Assembly: GCF_003001675.1 (NCBI RefSeq)
Contig: NZ_PVYW01000013.1
Coordinates: 186,001 to 250,000 of the forward strand
Direction: 5' to 3'
Source of the DNA: Cohnella sp. SGD-V74
GTDB taxonomy: Bacteria; Bacillota; Bacilli; Paenibacillales; Paenibacillaceae
DNA: 64,000 nt
The notes beneath the pieces are model-generated. The model worked only from the letters and a program-made list of their open reading frames with translations. It was not told the origin of the DNA and made no database searches. Of the stretch, positions 51,458 through 62,000 are shown in pieces. Position numbers and translations under genes: made by a program. Positions within the stretch are counted from its first letter, which is position 1. Each line of letters opens with the position of its first letter.

Positions 51458-53074
51458 TTACTTCTTGTTGGCCGCTAACCAGGCGTCGATCTGCGCTTGC
51501 AGCTCCGCCTGCACCTTCTCGATGCCCGCGTCTTTCAGCTTGGCGTTGCGTTGGTCGAGTTCCTTGGACGGATTTTTGACCGCGCCGGTGAAGATGACCT
51601 TGTACTCGTTAACGACTGCCGTCATCTGCGTAATCTCGTTCTTCACATTCGTATCGTCGAACACGAAGCCCATGAGAGGGAACTGCTTCGCTTCGTCGTT
51701 GAACTTCTTCCAGTTCTCGTACAGATCGTCCGGCTGCCCTGGCTTGAGATAGTTTTTCAACTGGTTGCCGACGACCCAGAAGATGCCCGGCGAGTAGCCG
51801 GAATCGGCGATCGGCTCGATGCGATTGTCGCCGACCTTCGTGTAGTGCTTGCCTTCGATGCCGTTGACGAACAGGTTGATCACGTACGGATCGGTATGCA
51901 GATAATTCAGCACCATCATCGCGCGCTCCGGATTTTTGGACGTCCGCGAGATCGAGAACATGGAGCCTGCCGCCAGATCGGTCGTTACGATCGGCTCTTC
52001 CACGACGTGCGACACGTATTCGAATTGGTTGTTGTCCGCGAGCTGCAGCTCGATGTCCGAACCCGGCTTCCACGTCGTCGTCTGCGTCCAGATTTTCCCC
52101 TGCTTGCGATAATCGTCGATTGCCGTCGTGCTCGTACCCGAATCCGAGTTGATATAGCCTTTTTCATAATATTTGCGGTACAGCTCGAGCTCTTTTTTGT
52201 TCAAATCCACGATCTCCGGATCGAGCACCGACTTGACCTTCATGTCCGTTGCCTTGTAGTCGAGCAGGAACATTGGCGTCTTCGCCGGAACCGGACCGAT
52301 CGGACGCCAGTTCGACTGTCCTTCGTACATGAGGAAGCCGCTCGTGAAGTTGCCGCTGCCGCCGGCCAGAAAGAAGTTGGTGATCTCGGGACTGTCCGCC
52401 TTCACCTTCTCGAACCACGGCTCCAGATCGGCCATCGAGTTGATCGTGTCGATCGGAATGTTATACTTCTCGACGAAATCCTTGCGATACGTGATCGCCT
52501 TGCCCTGGGTAATTTCCTTGTTTGTCGGGATCGCGTACAGCTTGCCGTTCATACGCGGAGCTTCCAGATACAGCGGATGCAGCTCCTGCTTGATGCCCTG
52601 CCCGTACTTCTCCAACAGGTCGTCCAGCTCGAGGAATGCGCCCTTGGTCACATTGCCGAAGTAGTTCAACCAGGATGCCGTGAACACGAGGTCCATCTTC
52701 TCGCCGGCGTTCATCATCAGCTCTGTGCGGTTTTTGTATTCGCTGGAGGCGATCGGTTGCAGCTTCACGGTGGCGTTGATTTTCTCGGTGAAAAATTCAT
52801 TCAGCTTCTCTTCGACGAGAGCGTCGTCCTGCTGCGGCTTGCCGAAGTAGACGATGGTCACCTCGTAAGGGTCGAGCTTCGTTTCCTCCGATGCGCTAGG
52901 CTCCGCCGAAGTCGAAGCCGACTCGGATGCCGAAGCCGACGGCGTCGTTGTTGGGGATGCTTCCGTCTTGCCGCTATTGCCGCCGGACGCGCACGCTTGC
53001 AGAAGCAGCGTTAACGCGAGCAGACCGGCCATTCCAAGCCCCATGCTTCTTTTTCCCGTACCTCTTCGAATCAT
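51458..53074 (-). CDS. ABC transporter sugar-binding lipoprotein, LplA type
   Basis: The 538-residue lipoprotein has a basic start (MIRRGTGKRSM), a hydrophobic segment and lipobox LLQAC (Cys about 28). A Thr/Ser/Ala spacer and a family 1 binding domain follow (VTIVYFGKPQQDDALVEEKL, then LYAIPTNKEITQGKAITYRK). The C-terminal LNYLHTDPYVINLFVNGIEG and the DUF3502-like ending are typical of LplA. It delivers an oligosaccharide to the two permeases encoded next. The ATPase is not in this locus, so a shared MsmK-type ATPase is likely elsewhere. Confidence 0.88.
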   Translation of the reverse strand: MIRRGTGKRSMGLGMAGLLALTLLLQACASGGNSGKTEASPTTTPSASASESASTSAEPSASEETKLDPYEVTIVYFGKPQQDDALVEEKLNEFFTEKINATVKLQPIASSEYKNRTELMMNAGEKMDLVFTASWLNYFGNVTKGAFLELDDLLEKYGQGIKQELHPLYLEAPRMNGKLYAIPTNKEITQGKAITYRKDFVEKYNIPIDTINSMADLEPWFEKVKADSPEITNFFLAGGSGNFTSGFLMYEGQSNWRPIGPVPAKTPMFLLDYKATDMKVKSVLDPEIVDLNKKELELYRKYYEKGYINSDSGTSTTAIDDYRKQGKIWTQTTTWKPGSDIELQLADNNQFEYVSHVVEEPIVTTDLAAGSMFSISRTSKNPERAMMVLNYLHTDPYVINLFVNGIEGKHYTKVGDNRIEPIADSGYSPGIFWVVGNQLKNYLKPGQPDDLYENWKKFNDEAKQFPLMGFVFDDTNVKNEITQMTAVVNEYKVIFTGAVKNPSKELDQRNAKLKDAGIEKVQAELQAQIDAWLAANKK

Positions 53075-53158
53075 TGCGTATAACCCTCCTATAATTAATA
53101 TATATAGTTCAGCTGAGGGCGCATAGCCCGCAGGCTGGTCCTATCGCGATTGTCGGTA

Positions 53159-54076
53159 TCAGCCCTTGATGGCGCCGACCGTCAAGCCTTTGACGAAATA
53201 CTTCTGGAAGAACGGATACACGAGCAGGATCGGCCCGATGCCGACGACCGCCATCGCCATCTGCAGCGATTCGTTGGGCAGTTGGCTCATCATCTCCGGA
53301 TTTTGCGCCGCTAACTGAACGTTGTTGCGCAAGTACTGGACGTCGTTGAGCACTCGCATCATCAGGAACTGAAGCGGGTACTTCTCCTCGCTGCGGATGA
53401 ACAGAAGCGAGTTGAACCAGTCGTTCCAGTAGGCGATCGTGCCGAACAATGCCATCGTCGCCATGACGGGAAGCGACAGCGGAAGCACGATGCGGAAGAA
53501 GATCAGCCACTCCCCTGCGCCGTCGATCCGACTCGACTCGATCAGCGCGGGATGGATCGTCGTCTGGAAGAACGTGCGCATGATGAAGACGTTAAACGGC
53601 ACGATCAGCAGCGGCAGAATGAGCGCCATATACGAATCGAGCAGGCCGATCGCTTGCGTGAACACGATATATTTGCTGACGACCCCTCCGCTGAACAACA
53701 TCGTGAAGAAGAGGACGAAGGTGAAGAAGCTGCGGAGCGGGTAATCCCCGCGGGAGATCGGGTACGCGTACAACGCCATCAGCAGGACGCTGAGCAGCGT
53801 GCCCGCTACCGTGATGCCGATGCTGACGCCGTATGCGCCCACGATCGTGCCGTAATCCTTGAATAAGCTCTCGTAAGCGATGCCGCTTAATTTCTCCGGG
53901 AAGAAGCTGTAGCCCCGGTTCAGCAGCGAATCGTTGTGCGACACCGATACGATGACGACCAGCAAGATCGGCAGCACGCAGGCGAGCGACAACAGGATAA
54001 ACCATGCGTTCAACGCGGCGTTCGCCACCGGACCTATTGAATTGTCTCGTTTGTTTCTCACTTTGATCATCGTCAT
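53159..54076 (-). CDS. ABC transporter permease, LplC/YtcP type
   Basis: The 305-residue membrane protein has six hydrophobic segments and the CUT1 EAA-loop (ALIESSRIDGAGEWLIFFRI VLP pattern, read as ESSRIDGAGEWLIFFRIVLP). It follows the LplB-type permease. Two Met starts are close together (54076 and 54070); the second is better spaced from GGAGAG. It carries sugars in with its partners. Confidence 0.93.
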   Translation of the reverse strand: MTMIKVRNKRDNSIGPVANAALNAWFILLSLACVLPILLVVIVSVSHNDSLLNRGYSFFPEKLSGIAYESLFKDYGTIVGAYGVSIGITVAGTLLSVLLMALYAYPISRGDYPLRSFFTFVLFFTMLFSGGVVSKYIVFTQAIGLLDSYMALILPLLIVPFNVFIMRTFFQTTIHPALIESSRIDGAGEWLIFFRIVLPLSLPVMATMALFGTIAYWNDWFNSLLFIRSEEKYPLQFLMMRVLNDVQYLRNNVQLAAQNPEMMSQLPNESLQMAMAVVGIGPILLVYPFFQKYFVKGLTVGAIKG

Positions 54077-54117
54077 TCTCTCCAGACTGCGCCCCAGGGC
54101 GCGTATGCATACCTGCC

Positions 54118-55032
54118 CTAGAATAGCGCTTGCTCGCGATTGATTTTACGGACCGTCGCATTTGTCGCCAGCACCAGAATGAATCCGAGAACGGACTGCA
54201 CGAGCGCCGCGGCGGACGACATGCCGATGTCGTTAAGCTCCATCAGCACCCGGTAGACGTAGGTATCGACCGTGTCGGTAACGGGATACAGCGCTCCCGC
54301 ATCCATCGGCACCTGATAGAAAAGGCCGAAGTCGGAGTTGAATACGTGGCCCATCGACAAGATCGTCATGATGATGATGATCGGCTGGATCGAGGGCAGC
54401 GTAATGTGAATCGTCTGCCGCCACTTGGATGCGCCGTCGATGACCGCCGCCTCGTAATATTCCGGGTCGATGCCGGCAATGGCCGCGATGTAGATGACCG
54501 CTCCGATGCCGACGCCCTTCCAGGCGTTAACCAACGTCAGAATGTACGGCCAATATTCCGTCTCCGAGTACCAGAAGACTCTATCCGCCCCGAAGGTTTC
54601 CAGCAGGACGTTCACGAATCCGCGATCGGGGTTGAGGAAGGCGTATACCAGGTAGCTGACGACGACCATCGACAGGAAATAAGGCATGATGATCAGCGTC
54701 TGGTAGCCCTTGGCCAGCAGCCTTCCGCGCAGCTCGCTGATCGCGACGGCAATCCCTACGGACAACACCAGGTTGATGACCATGAAAGTCAGGCTGTACA
54801 GCACCGTGTTGCGGGTAATCCGCCAGATCGATTGAGAGGAGAACAGAAATTCGAAATTCTTAAAACCGATCCAGGGGCTGCCCCATATTCCGTCGGTATA
54901 GTTGATGTTCTTGAAGGCGATGAACACGCCGAACATCGGCAAGTAGTTGTTCAATACGACAATCAGCAGCGCGGGAAACATCATGAACGTCAGCACCCGG
55001 TATTTCCACAATGCAAGCAAATACGCCCTCAC
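54118..55032 (-). CDS. ABC transporter permease, LplB type
   Basis: The 304-residue membrane protein begins MRAYLLALWKYRVLTFMMFP at a GTG (55032) with GGAAGTGG upstream. It has six membrane segments and the EAA-loop YEAAVIDGASKWRQTIHITL. It is the first gene of the importer operon. The promoter should lie in 55033-55080, where the minus strand has TATACT without a clear -35, as expected for a YesN-type activated promoter. Confidence 0.93.
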   Translation of the reverse strand: MRAYLLALWKYRVLTFMMFPALLIVVLNNYLPMFGVFIAFKNINYTDGIWGSPWIGFKNFEFLFSSQSIWRITRNTVLYSLTFMVINLVLSVGIAVAISELRGRLLAKGYQTLIIMPYFLSMVVVSYLVYAFLNPDRGFVNVLLETFGADRVFWYSETEYWPYILTLVNAWKGVGIGAVIYIAAIAGIDPEYYEAAVIDGASKWRQTIHITLPSIQPIIIIMTILSMGHVFNSDFGLFYQVPMDAGALYPVTDTVDTYVYRVLMELNDIGMSSAAALVQSVLGFILVLATNATVRKINREQALF

Positions 55033-55196
55033 GTGAGTCCACTTCCTTTCTGTGAACTCAGTATATAGGGGGGCACAGGCAGGTGACGAGGATATATTCC
55101 GGCATGAATGTGATGTAAAATGAGTTCCGAAAAAAGGTGGCTGCCGGAGAAAGAGAGGCGGCGTGAGGTTGGTATCGTGGTAAAAAGGAGTTGTCC

Positions 55197-55392
55197 CATA
55201 AGCAGGTTGCTTAGGATGATCGATAAATAAAGAAGGTGTATATACCTCCTGGAGACTGCCTCATACGCTCTCGAAATCACCTTATCACGGGTTTCCCCAT
55301 TCAGATTTCGGGAGCGTATCGCATCGTAGGGAGGTATATACACCTTGCACCTTTATGATCGATTATCTTCAGAGCAACTTGATATGCTTATG
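55197..55392. mobile_element. Inverted-repeat element 2 (MITE-like, near-palindromic)
   Basis: Nested arms pair from outside in: CATAAGCA/TGCTTATG (55197-55204 with 55385-55392), then an AT-rich GATCGATAA/ATCGATTATC part, then AAGGTGTATATACCTCC with its exact complement (55233-55249, 55330-55346). Last is ATACGCTCTCGAAATC with GATTTCGGGAGCGTAT (one mismatch). A loop of about 25 bases remains. It shares the CCCATAAG end and the GATAATC-type inner motif with element 1. It overlaps the last codons of the sensor kinase gene. No protein is credible inside. Confidence 0.6.
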
Positions 55393-57124
55393 ACACGGAC
55401 GGATGCAGAGGCATATTGATGATCACCTTCAAACCGCCTCCATCGCGGGGCTCGTATCGGAGGCCGTACGCCTCGCCGAAATGCAGCCGTATCCGTTGAT
55501 GAACGTTGCGAATGCCGTATCCTTTGTCGTTCGTCTCTCCCGCAAGAATGCTTTCCAGCCGATTCATGTCGACGGGCAGGAATCCGTTGTCCTCGACGGT
55601 CATGAGAATCTCCCCATCGCCTCTGGCGATCCGCACCCAGATTTCTCCCTCGCCGTCCATTCCGCTGACGCCGTGGAAGATCGCGTTCTCGACGAGCGGC
55701 TGAAGGATCACCTTGGGCGACGTGAACGAGAGCAGCGTCTCGTCGACGTCCCAATGAATCTCGAGCGTGTTCGGGTAACGTTTCTTCTGGAGCCGGCTAT
55801 ACGCCTGCACATGCTCAAGCTCTTCGCCGATCGTGATGACGGTCTTCCCCTTGCTCAGGCCGATGCGCAGCAGCTTGGACAAGTCCTTGACCATGTCGCC
55901 GACATCCGTGTTGCCGCTTGAGAGCGCGTACCAATAGATCGAATCGAGCGTGTTGTACAGCAGATGAGGCGTAATCTGGGAATGCAGCGTGGAGAGCTCG
56001 ACTTCTTTTTGCTTGATCTGCATGCCGTAAGATTCCTCGATCGAATGATCCAGCCGGGTCGTCATTTTCTTGAACGCGCCGTACAGAATGCCGAATTCGT
56101 CTGTACGCAGGTGATCGTCGTCCCAGTCGAGCTTCTTGCCCGGCTCGTAGATCTTCGTCAGCGAGACGAGCTTCACGAGAGGCTTCACGATCATCCGCAG
56201 CAAATACAGGACGAAGAACAGAACGAACGCCATATAGACGGCGGACGCGCCCATGAGGATCCATTGAAATTCAGATTGACCGGCCGTCATCGATTCGAAC
56301 GGAATTTTGTAAATCAGCCTCGTATCGAATAAGGATAGACTAGAATAGGCGTACAGCCATTTCTGGCCGCCTTCGCGAGTGTAGTAATAGCCGTCTGTCT
56401 TGCCCTTCACGACGTCGGCCAGCTTCTTCTCGTCGAGCTGCCCCTCTCCGCTCTTCAACAGCAGCTCGCTGCTTCCGTTATACAGGAAGCTGCTGGCATG
56501 CTTCGGCAATTGTACGGCGACGAGATCGCGGTTCAGCAGCACCTCCAGCTTCGACACGATCAGGAAGCCGATCGTCTCGTCGTACGACTTCGGGTTCATA
56601 ATGCTCCGCATCAGACTGACCGTCGTTCGGTCTTCTTCCTGCGCCGTCAGCCGCAACGTCGCCGCTCCGCCTTCGCGTCTCGTCTGTTCTGCCCATTCGA
56701 GCGCGCCGTCGCGCTTCTCGTCGAAGTATTTGAACCCTTTGGTTTTGGCGGTCAGATCGAAAGGCGTGCTCTTCCCCGCCTTGTTCGCCATGTACAGCGT
56801 AATCTCGGTCCCCCCCGAAGCCCAGCGCTCCAAAATCGCGTCTGCCTCCGTAATTTCTCCGAGCGTCTCGATGCGGGTCCAGAATTCGTACTGGTCGATG
56901 TCGCTGAAAAAGTGGTTGTCCAGCAGCGTAATCATTCGTTCGTTCACCGACGACAGCGTTTTTTCCATCGTGACATGATTTTGCTTCACAAGCTGCAACG
57001 TCGTGCGGCCGACTTCGTTGCTCATCGATTCCGAGCCTTTGTAAGCCGAGATCCAGCCGACGATCAGGAACGGGCCGACGATGAACAACGCGAACGCAAG
57101 GGTGACCTTGACTCTGAGCTTCAG
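55388..57124 (-). CDS. YesM-type sensor histidine kinase
   Basis: The product of about 578 residues has an N-terminal membrane segment (LAFALFIVGPFLIVGWISAY) and a large outer sensor region. A second membrane segment (ILMGASAVYMAFVLFFVLYL, about 295) is followed by HAMP, the His_kinase motif (LHSQITPHLLYNTLDSIYWY) and a HATPase domain (PLVENAIFHGV). It is the partner of the YesN-type regulator. The best start is a CTG at 57124 that overlaps the regulator's TGA and follows GGAGGGGAGCGGG; ordinary start codons would cut into the membrane segment. Confidence 0.88.
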   Translation of the reverse strand: MKLRVKVTLAFALFIVGPFLIVGWISAYKGSESMSNEVGRTTLQLVKQNHVTMEKTLSSVNERMITLLDNHFFSDIDQYEFWTRIETLGEITEADAILERWASGGTEITLYMANKAGKSTPFDLTAKTKGFKYFDEKRDGALEWAEQTRREGGAATLRLTAQEEDRTTVSLMRSIMNPKSYDETIGFLIVSKLEVLLNRDLVAVQLPKHASSFLYNGSSELLLKSGEGQLDEKKLADVVKGKTDGYYYTREGGQKWLYAYSSLSLFDTRLIYKIPFESMTAGQSEFQWILMGASAVYMAFVLFFVLYLLRMIVKPLVKLVSLTKIYEPGKKLDWDDDHLRTDEFGILYGAFKKMTTRLDHSIEESYGMQIKQKEVELSTLHSQITPHLLYNTLDSIYWYALSSGNTDVGDMVKDLSKLLRIGLSKGKTVITIGEELEHVQAYSRLQKKRYPNTLEIHWDVDETLLSFTSPKVILQPLVENAIFHGVSGMDGEGEIWVRIARGDGEILMTVEDNGFLPVDMNRLESILAGETNDKGYGIRNVHQRIRLHFGEAYGLRYEPRDGGGLKVIINMPLHPSVS

Positions 57125-58740
57125 CCCGCTCCCCTCCCATGATCCTTGCGATATTCCGCCGGGCTGACGCCCGCGTACCGCTTGAACATCCGGCCGAAAT
57201 GCTCCGGAGACTCGTAGCCGATCTCATAAGAAATCTCGTAGCGTTTCTTGTCCGTCGTGGCAAGCAGCTGCTTGGCGGCATCGATCCGCAGCTCGGTGAC
57301 GAAGTCCCAGACGTTTTTCTTCATTTCCCGCTTGAACAGATAGCTTAAATACGTCGTGCTGAAATGCACCTCGTCGGCGATATCCTGAATTTTCAGCGCC
57401 GGATTGCGGTAATGCTCGCGAATGTAGCCGACGATGCGCGCGATAATCGTCCGCTCACGGTCCCGTACCATCGTCCGCATCGCCTGAACGACCTCCTGGA
57501 TGTAGCCGTCCAGACGACGCGGCTTCTCGACGGCCGATAAGCCGCGGAAGTACTGGTCCGGATCGAAGCGGTGCAACGAGACGCCTCCGGAGTGCCCGAA
57601 CTCGAGCAGCAATGCATAGATCCGGTACGCCAGCATGCCGAAATGGCTGTTGAACAGCTCTTCGGTGTCCGCCAGCTCGGACAGCGGATGCACGACGGCG
57701 CGCGTATCGACGGGGCTTCCGTCTTCGAGCTTCGATTTCAGCAGCTGCACGTACCGGTCCACATGGCCGATCCATTCTACTACGCCCATATTCTCGTAAA
57801 GGATCGCATCCTCGTAATAGAGCACTTTGTGATTCGGATGCAGGTTCTTCCACTCGGCCGCCGTATTGGCTTCCTCCATCAGCTTGGGCAGCATGAACAC
57901 GTCCGGATGCAGCGTGCTCATGCCGACTGTCGCGTCCACATTCAAATATTGCTTCAGGTTCATATGGATCATATGGCCGATCAATTGCAATTGCGACTTC
58001 AGCGGGTAGGGCCGGCCGTCAACTTCCCGATCCGGAAGCTGAATGATCGCGATCAATTCGTTGCCGTACCCGTTGAACGTCAGTCCGTGCCACTCGGTCA
58101 AGCTCTCTTCCATGATATTGAAGGATGCGTATTTCAACAGCCTTCGGTCCGGCAGCGAAATCTCCTTGTTGCTGAAGCCTCCGTTCCGCAAATTCAGACG
58201 CAAGGCGAGCACGCCGAAGCAGCGGCCCCGAAACCGGTCGCCCAACTCGGAGGCCAGCAGTTCGTAATCCTGCCTGGTCAGGTTCCGGTCGGTCACCAGC
58301 TCCAGGAGCATTTCGTTGACATTCATCTTATTCGCCCGTTCGATTCGGGCGAGCGACTGCTTGCCATGTTCCTTCTTCTGCTGCAGCACCTGGTTGACGA
58401 CCCGCAGCAGGTCGTCCCGCTCTACCGGCTTCACCAAGTAATCGTGGGCGCCGAGCCGCAGCGACTTGGCGGCGAAGTCGAATTTCTCGTGGGCCGAGAT
58501 CACGACGAAAGGCAGCTCGGGCTGCTCCATGCGGATCGTCTCCATTAATTCGATGCCGCTCATCCGCCCCATCTGGATATCGGTCAGCACCAGATCGAAC
58601 GTGTCCATGCGCAAATAATCGATCGCCTCGAATCCGTTCAAAGCCGTCTCGACATGAGTCGCGCCAAGGTCGGAGTCGAGCAAAAAATCCCTGATGCCGT
58701 TGCTTACGTTCGGCTCGTCGTCCACTACCAAGATTTTCAC
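57121..58740 (-). CDS. YesN-type AraC response regulator
   Basis: The 539-residue protein has a receiver domain (KILVVDDEPNVSNGIRDFLL, phospho-Asp in FDLVLTDIQMGRMSGIEL, Lys in DYLVKPVERDDLL) and a long middle region. Two AraC helix-turn-helix motifs are at the C-terminus (IQDIADEVHFSTTYLSYLFK and YEISYEIGYESPEHFGRMFK). It should activate the importer and glycosidase genes downstream in response to extracellular sugar. Confidence 0.93.
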   Translation of the reverse strand: MKILVVDDEPNVSNGIRDFLLDSDLGATHVETALNGFEAIDYLRMDTFDLVLTDIQMGRMSGIELMETIRMEQPELPFVVISAHEKFDFAAKSLRLGAHDYLVKPVERDDLLRVVNQVLQQKKEHGKQSLARIERANKMNVNEMLLELVTDRNLTRQDYELLASELGDRFRGRCFGVLALRLNLRNGGFSNKEISLPDRRLLKYASFNIMEESLTEWHGLTFNGYGNELIAIIQLPDREVDGRPYPLKSQLQLIGHMIHMNLKQYLNVDATVGMSTLHPDVFMLPKLMEEANTAAEWKNLHPNHKVLYYEDAILYENMGVVEWIGHVDRYVQLLKSKLEDGSPVDTRAVVHPLSELADTEELFNSHFGMLAYRIYALLLEFGHSGGVSLHRFDPDQYFRGLSAVEKPRRLDGYIQEVVQAMRTMVRDRERTIIARIVGYIREHYRNPALKIQDIADEVHFSTTYLSYLFKREMKKNVWDFVTELRIDAAKQLLATTDKKRYEISYEIGYESPEHFGRMFKRYAGVSPAEYRKDHGRGAG

Positions 58741-59037
58741 CGTTCGCCCCCCTTGCGTTTCCGCTGAGTGCCACGCCGCTTATCTATCATTATTATTTTA
58801 GAGAAATCGCTTGGCGAACGAAAGGATGTAATGACTCGAAAATGTGATGTATCCTCTGTCCTTTGCTCTGCAGTATAGCACATCTTATTCGCGCCAACGA
58901 TGCGGGATATTCTCCTTTGCCCACATGAAGAAATGCATCACAAAATGAAGACTTTACATCCTATCTGCCGTTCTCGCGCGCCTCTACAATCTATTATTGA
59001 AAGGCCCATTTTCATCTATCAAAGGAGGAATGAAGTA
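58741..59037. promoter_or_regulatory. Divergent control region between the YesN-type gene and the cellulase
   Basis: This 297-bp gap must carry promoters for both strands. AT-rich patches are seen at 58785-58805 and 58860-58890, but no clear catabolite-repression site (TGWAANCGNTNWCA) was found. No gene is supported in it; a plus-strand frame from 58900 is an extension of the cellulase frame without a good ribosome site. Confidence 0.4.
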
Positions 59038-62000
59038 ATGTTAGGCAAAAAAGCGCTCGTCTGCTGTCTCGGCTTGCTTGTGCTTCTGAACGGTATCATC
59101 GCATCGCCTAACCCGACTGCCGCCGCCGTTAAGCCGCTGCCGGGTCCGTCCAATCCGATTGTGTACGACGACTTTAACGGAGGCGGCGTATTCAAGCAGA
59201 ACTGGATGAACTGGTTTAACCAAGCCGGCGGCTCCGGCACTTACGAGAAGGCGACCGTTGACTCCCGGACGGTCGGCAAGTTCGCTCAGACGCCCGCGTC
59301 GGCTTCGTCGTGGGCCAAGTTCCAGCCTTGGAACGAGTCCGTCGACCTGCGCGGTTATCGGTACGTGAACGTGTCGATGAAAAATCCGGGCTACCCGAAC
59401 GCGAGAGTCCGGATCAATCTCCACGACGGCGCCAAAAGCCACATGCTAACGAGCGGATGGGTATCCGTGCCGACGACGTGGACCGACTACTCGTTCGATC
59501 TGGACGCGATCGTTCCCGCGATCAACAAGAAGACGGCCAAGTTCGAGGTATGGCTGCAGCAGACCGGCGGCGCGTACGGCGAGATGCTGCTCGACGACCT
59601 GGTCGTGACGACGGGCACGGGAGGCACGGCGCCTACGTTGTCCACGGACGTCGTCACAAATTCCGCCATCGCCAATCAGAACACGATGTTCACCTTCCAG
59701 GCCAACTATACGGATGTCGACAATGATCCGCCTTACGCCATGCAAGTCGTCATCGACGACACGGCGATCGACATGAGAGAAGCCGATCATGCCGACACGA
59801 CGTATACGGACGGCAAGTCGTATACGTACATGACGAAGCTGCCGGTGGGCAGCCATACGTACTACTTCCGCACGACCGACGCCAGGACGAGCGAAGTCGC
59901 GACGGCCGTCCAGACGGCGTCCGTCTCTTATTCGGAACAGGTTGTGGACGTTGTCGTCAGTCAGGCCGGATACAGCGCTTCCGATTACAAGGGGGCGAAG
60001 GTGACGGCGACGCTGCCGTTGTCGGACACATCCTATGTCATCACGACTTCCGCAGGCGCCGTCGCCTCCGGGAACATGACGTATGACGGCTACTTCTGGA
60101 ACAAGCATGTGTATACGGTCGAGTTCACTGCCTTGACGGCATCCGGCACCGACTACAAGGTGACGACGAACGGCGTGTCGTCGTACCCGTTCCAGATCCA
60201 GACCAACGTATGGGACGGCTACAAGGACGAGATGACCGGCTTCTATCGCTTGCTGCGCTCCGGCGTCGCGACCGCCGACGTCTATCCGCCGGGCTACAGC
60301 AGCATCGCGCCTTCGCCCAAGCTGTTCCATCCCGCGGGCCATCTCGACGACGCCAAGTCGATCGACGGCACCGTGCACTACGACTTGACAGGCGGCTGGT
60401 ACGACGCCGGCGACTACGGCCAATACGCCGGCAACCAGTGGGTCGGCACGGAAATCGCGCTTGCCTACATTCGCCATGCGGACAAGCCCGAAGTGAAGTA
60501 TGACAATGACAACAACAGTATTCCCGACCTCGTTGACGAAGCGATCTTCGGCAGCGAATACTTGATCAAGTTCGCCGATCAATTCGGCGGCGAATTGTAT
60601 GACATCAAGAACAACGGCGGGTTCGTCCATCCGGCGAAGACGACCGATAACGTTCCGAATACGGCCGACGATCGCGCTATCAGCAACCTCAGCGTCGGCG
60701 GATCGGCCAAGGCGGCGGCTACGCTGGCCGCGACCGCCCGCGCGATCCATACGGCTGTTGCCGAAGGCGATATCGCCTTCGGCCTTGTCGCGGCGCTCGA
60801 AGACTTCGCCGACGAGAGCGAAGCGGCGGCCGTTACGTTCTACAATTACGTCGTAGCGAACCCGGGCGGGCCGGTCGGCTCGTACGGCACCCGGGGCGGC
60901 ATTCCGAACTCGAAGCTGCTCGCCGACGTTCAATTGTACTTGCTGACGGGCGATCCGGCCTATCATACGGCCGCTACGAACGAGGTCAACGTGCTGACTA
61001 ACGCCGACTTGTACTCCACGAACTACTGGGATATGCGGCCGATGGCGCTCGCGGAATTCTATCCGGCAGCGGATCCGGCGACGCAGACGCATATTCACGG
61101 CCTGCTGAAGCATCAGGCAGACATGTTCCTGTCGCTTGCCGACGATACGCCATACGGCGTGCTGAACCAGTTCAAGGAATTCGGCGTGAACGAACCGCAC
61201 GCATCCTATCTCGGAGATATGCTTAGGTACTACGAGCTGTTCGGGGATCCTGCCGTCCTGCGCGCCGCGCAAAAGGGCATATACTGGATCTTCGGCGCCA
61301 ATCCGTGGAACATCAGCTGGGTGTCGGGCATCGGCACGGATTTCGTCGATTATCCGCATACCCGGCTTGACGAAGAAGCGAATACGGCAGGCAGCATGGG
61401 CGCCGTATTCCCCGGCGCGATGCTCAGCGGACCGAATCTCAAGGATACGCTGAACAAGAAGAGCGTGAGCCCGTGGTACGAGGATCGGCCGCTGTACAAT
61501 GACGACGTTAATCAATGGCGGTACAACGAGTTCAGCGTCAGCATCCAGGTCGGCTTGCTCTACTCGATCATGGCGCTTAGCGCGACGGATGGAGGTTCCG
61601 CTGAGGGCCCCGTTCCGGCCGAGCTGCCGACGCTGTCGCCGGTCATCGGGGACTACGTGCGCGGCAACGTTACCTTGTTCGTCGGACCGGTCAGCGGCAT
61701 TAGCGATATCGAGTATTTGCGCAGCGGTGTATATAACCCGATGTCCGTAACCCGCGGCGTATACAGCGCCACGATCGATGAAAGCTCGGCGCTCCCGTAC
61801 GCCAGCCGCCGCATCGACGTCCGCGGCATTGACGCGAACGGCAACGCCACGTACAGCTCGACGCACTACAACGTGGCGCCTCCGCTGCCGGACCCTGCGC
61901 ATTTGTCTCTGTACGACGACTTCGGAGGCAACGGACTATGGGGCGTTACAGGAAGCAAACCGCCGTGGGCAAACTGGTACAACCAGGCAGGCGGAACAGG

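Noticed and set aside
51497..53014. 505-residue plus-strand frame opposite the sugar-binding lipoprotein gene
   Set aside because: Shadow of the lipoprotein gene, which has a signal peptide and lipobox.
55029..55343. 104-residue frame across inverted-repeat element 2
   Set aside because: It reads through the palindromic element and has no ribosome site or known family.
59446..61902. 818-residue open frame opposite the cellulase
   Set aside because: Same codon-bias artefact; the plus-strand GH9 domain is continuous with catalytic motifs.
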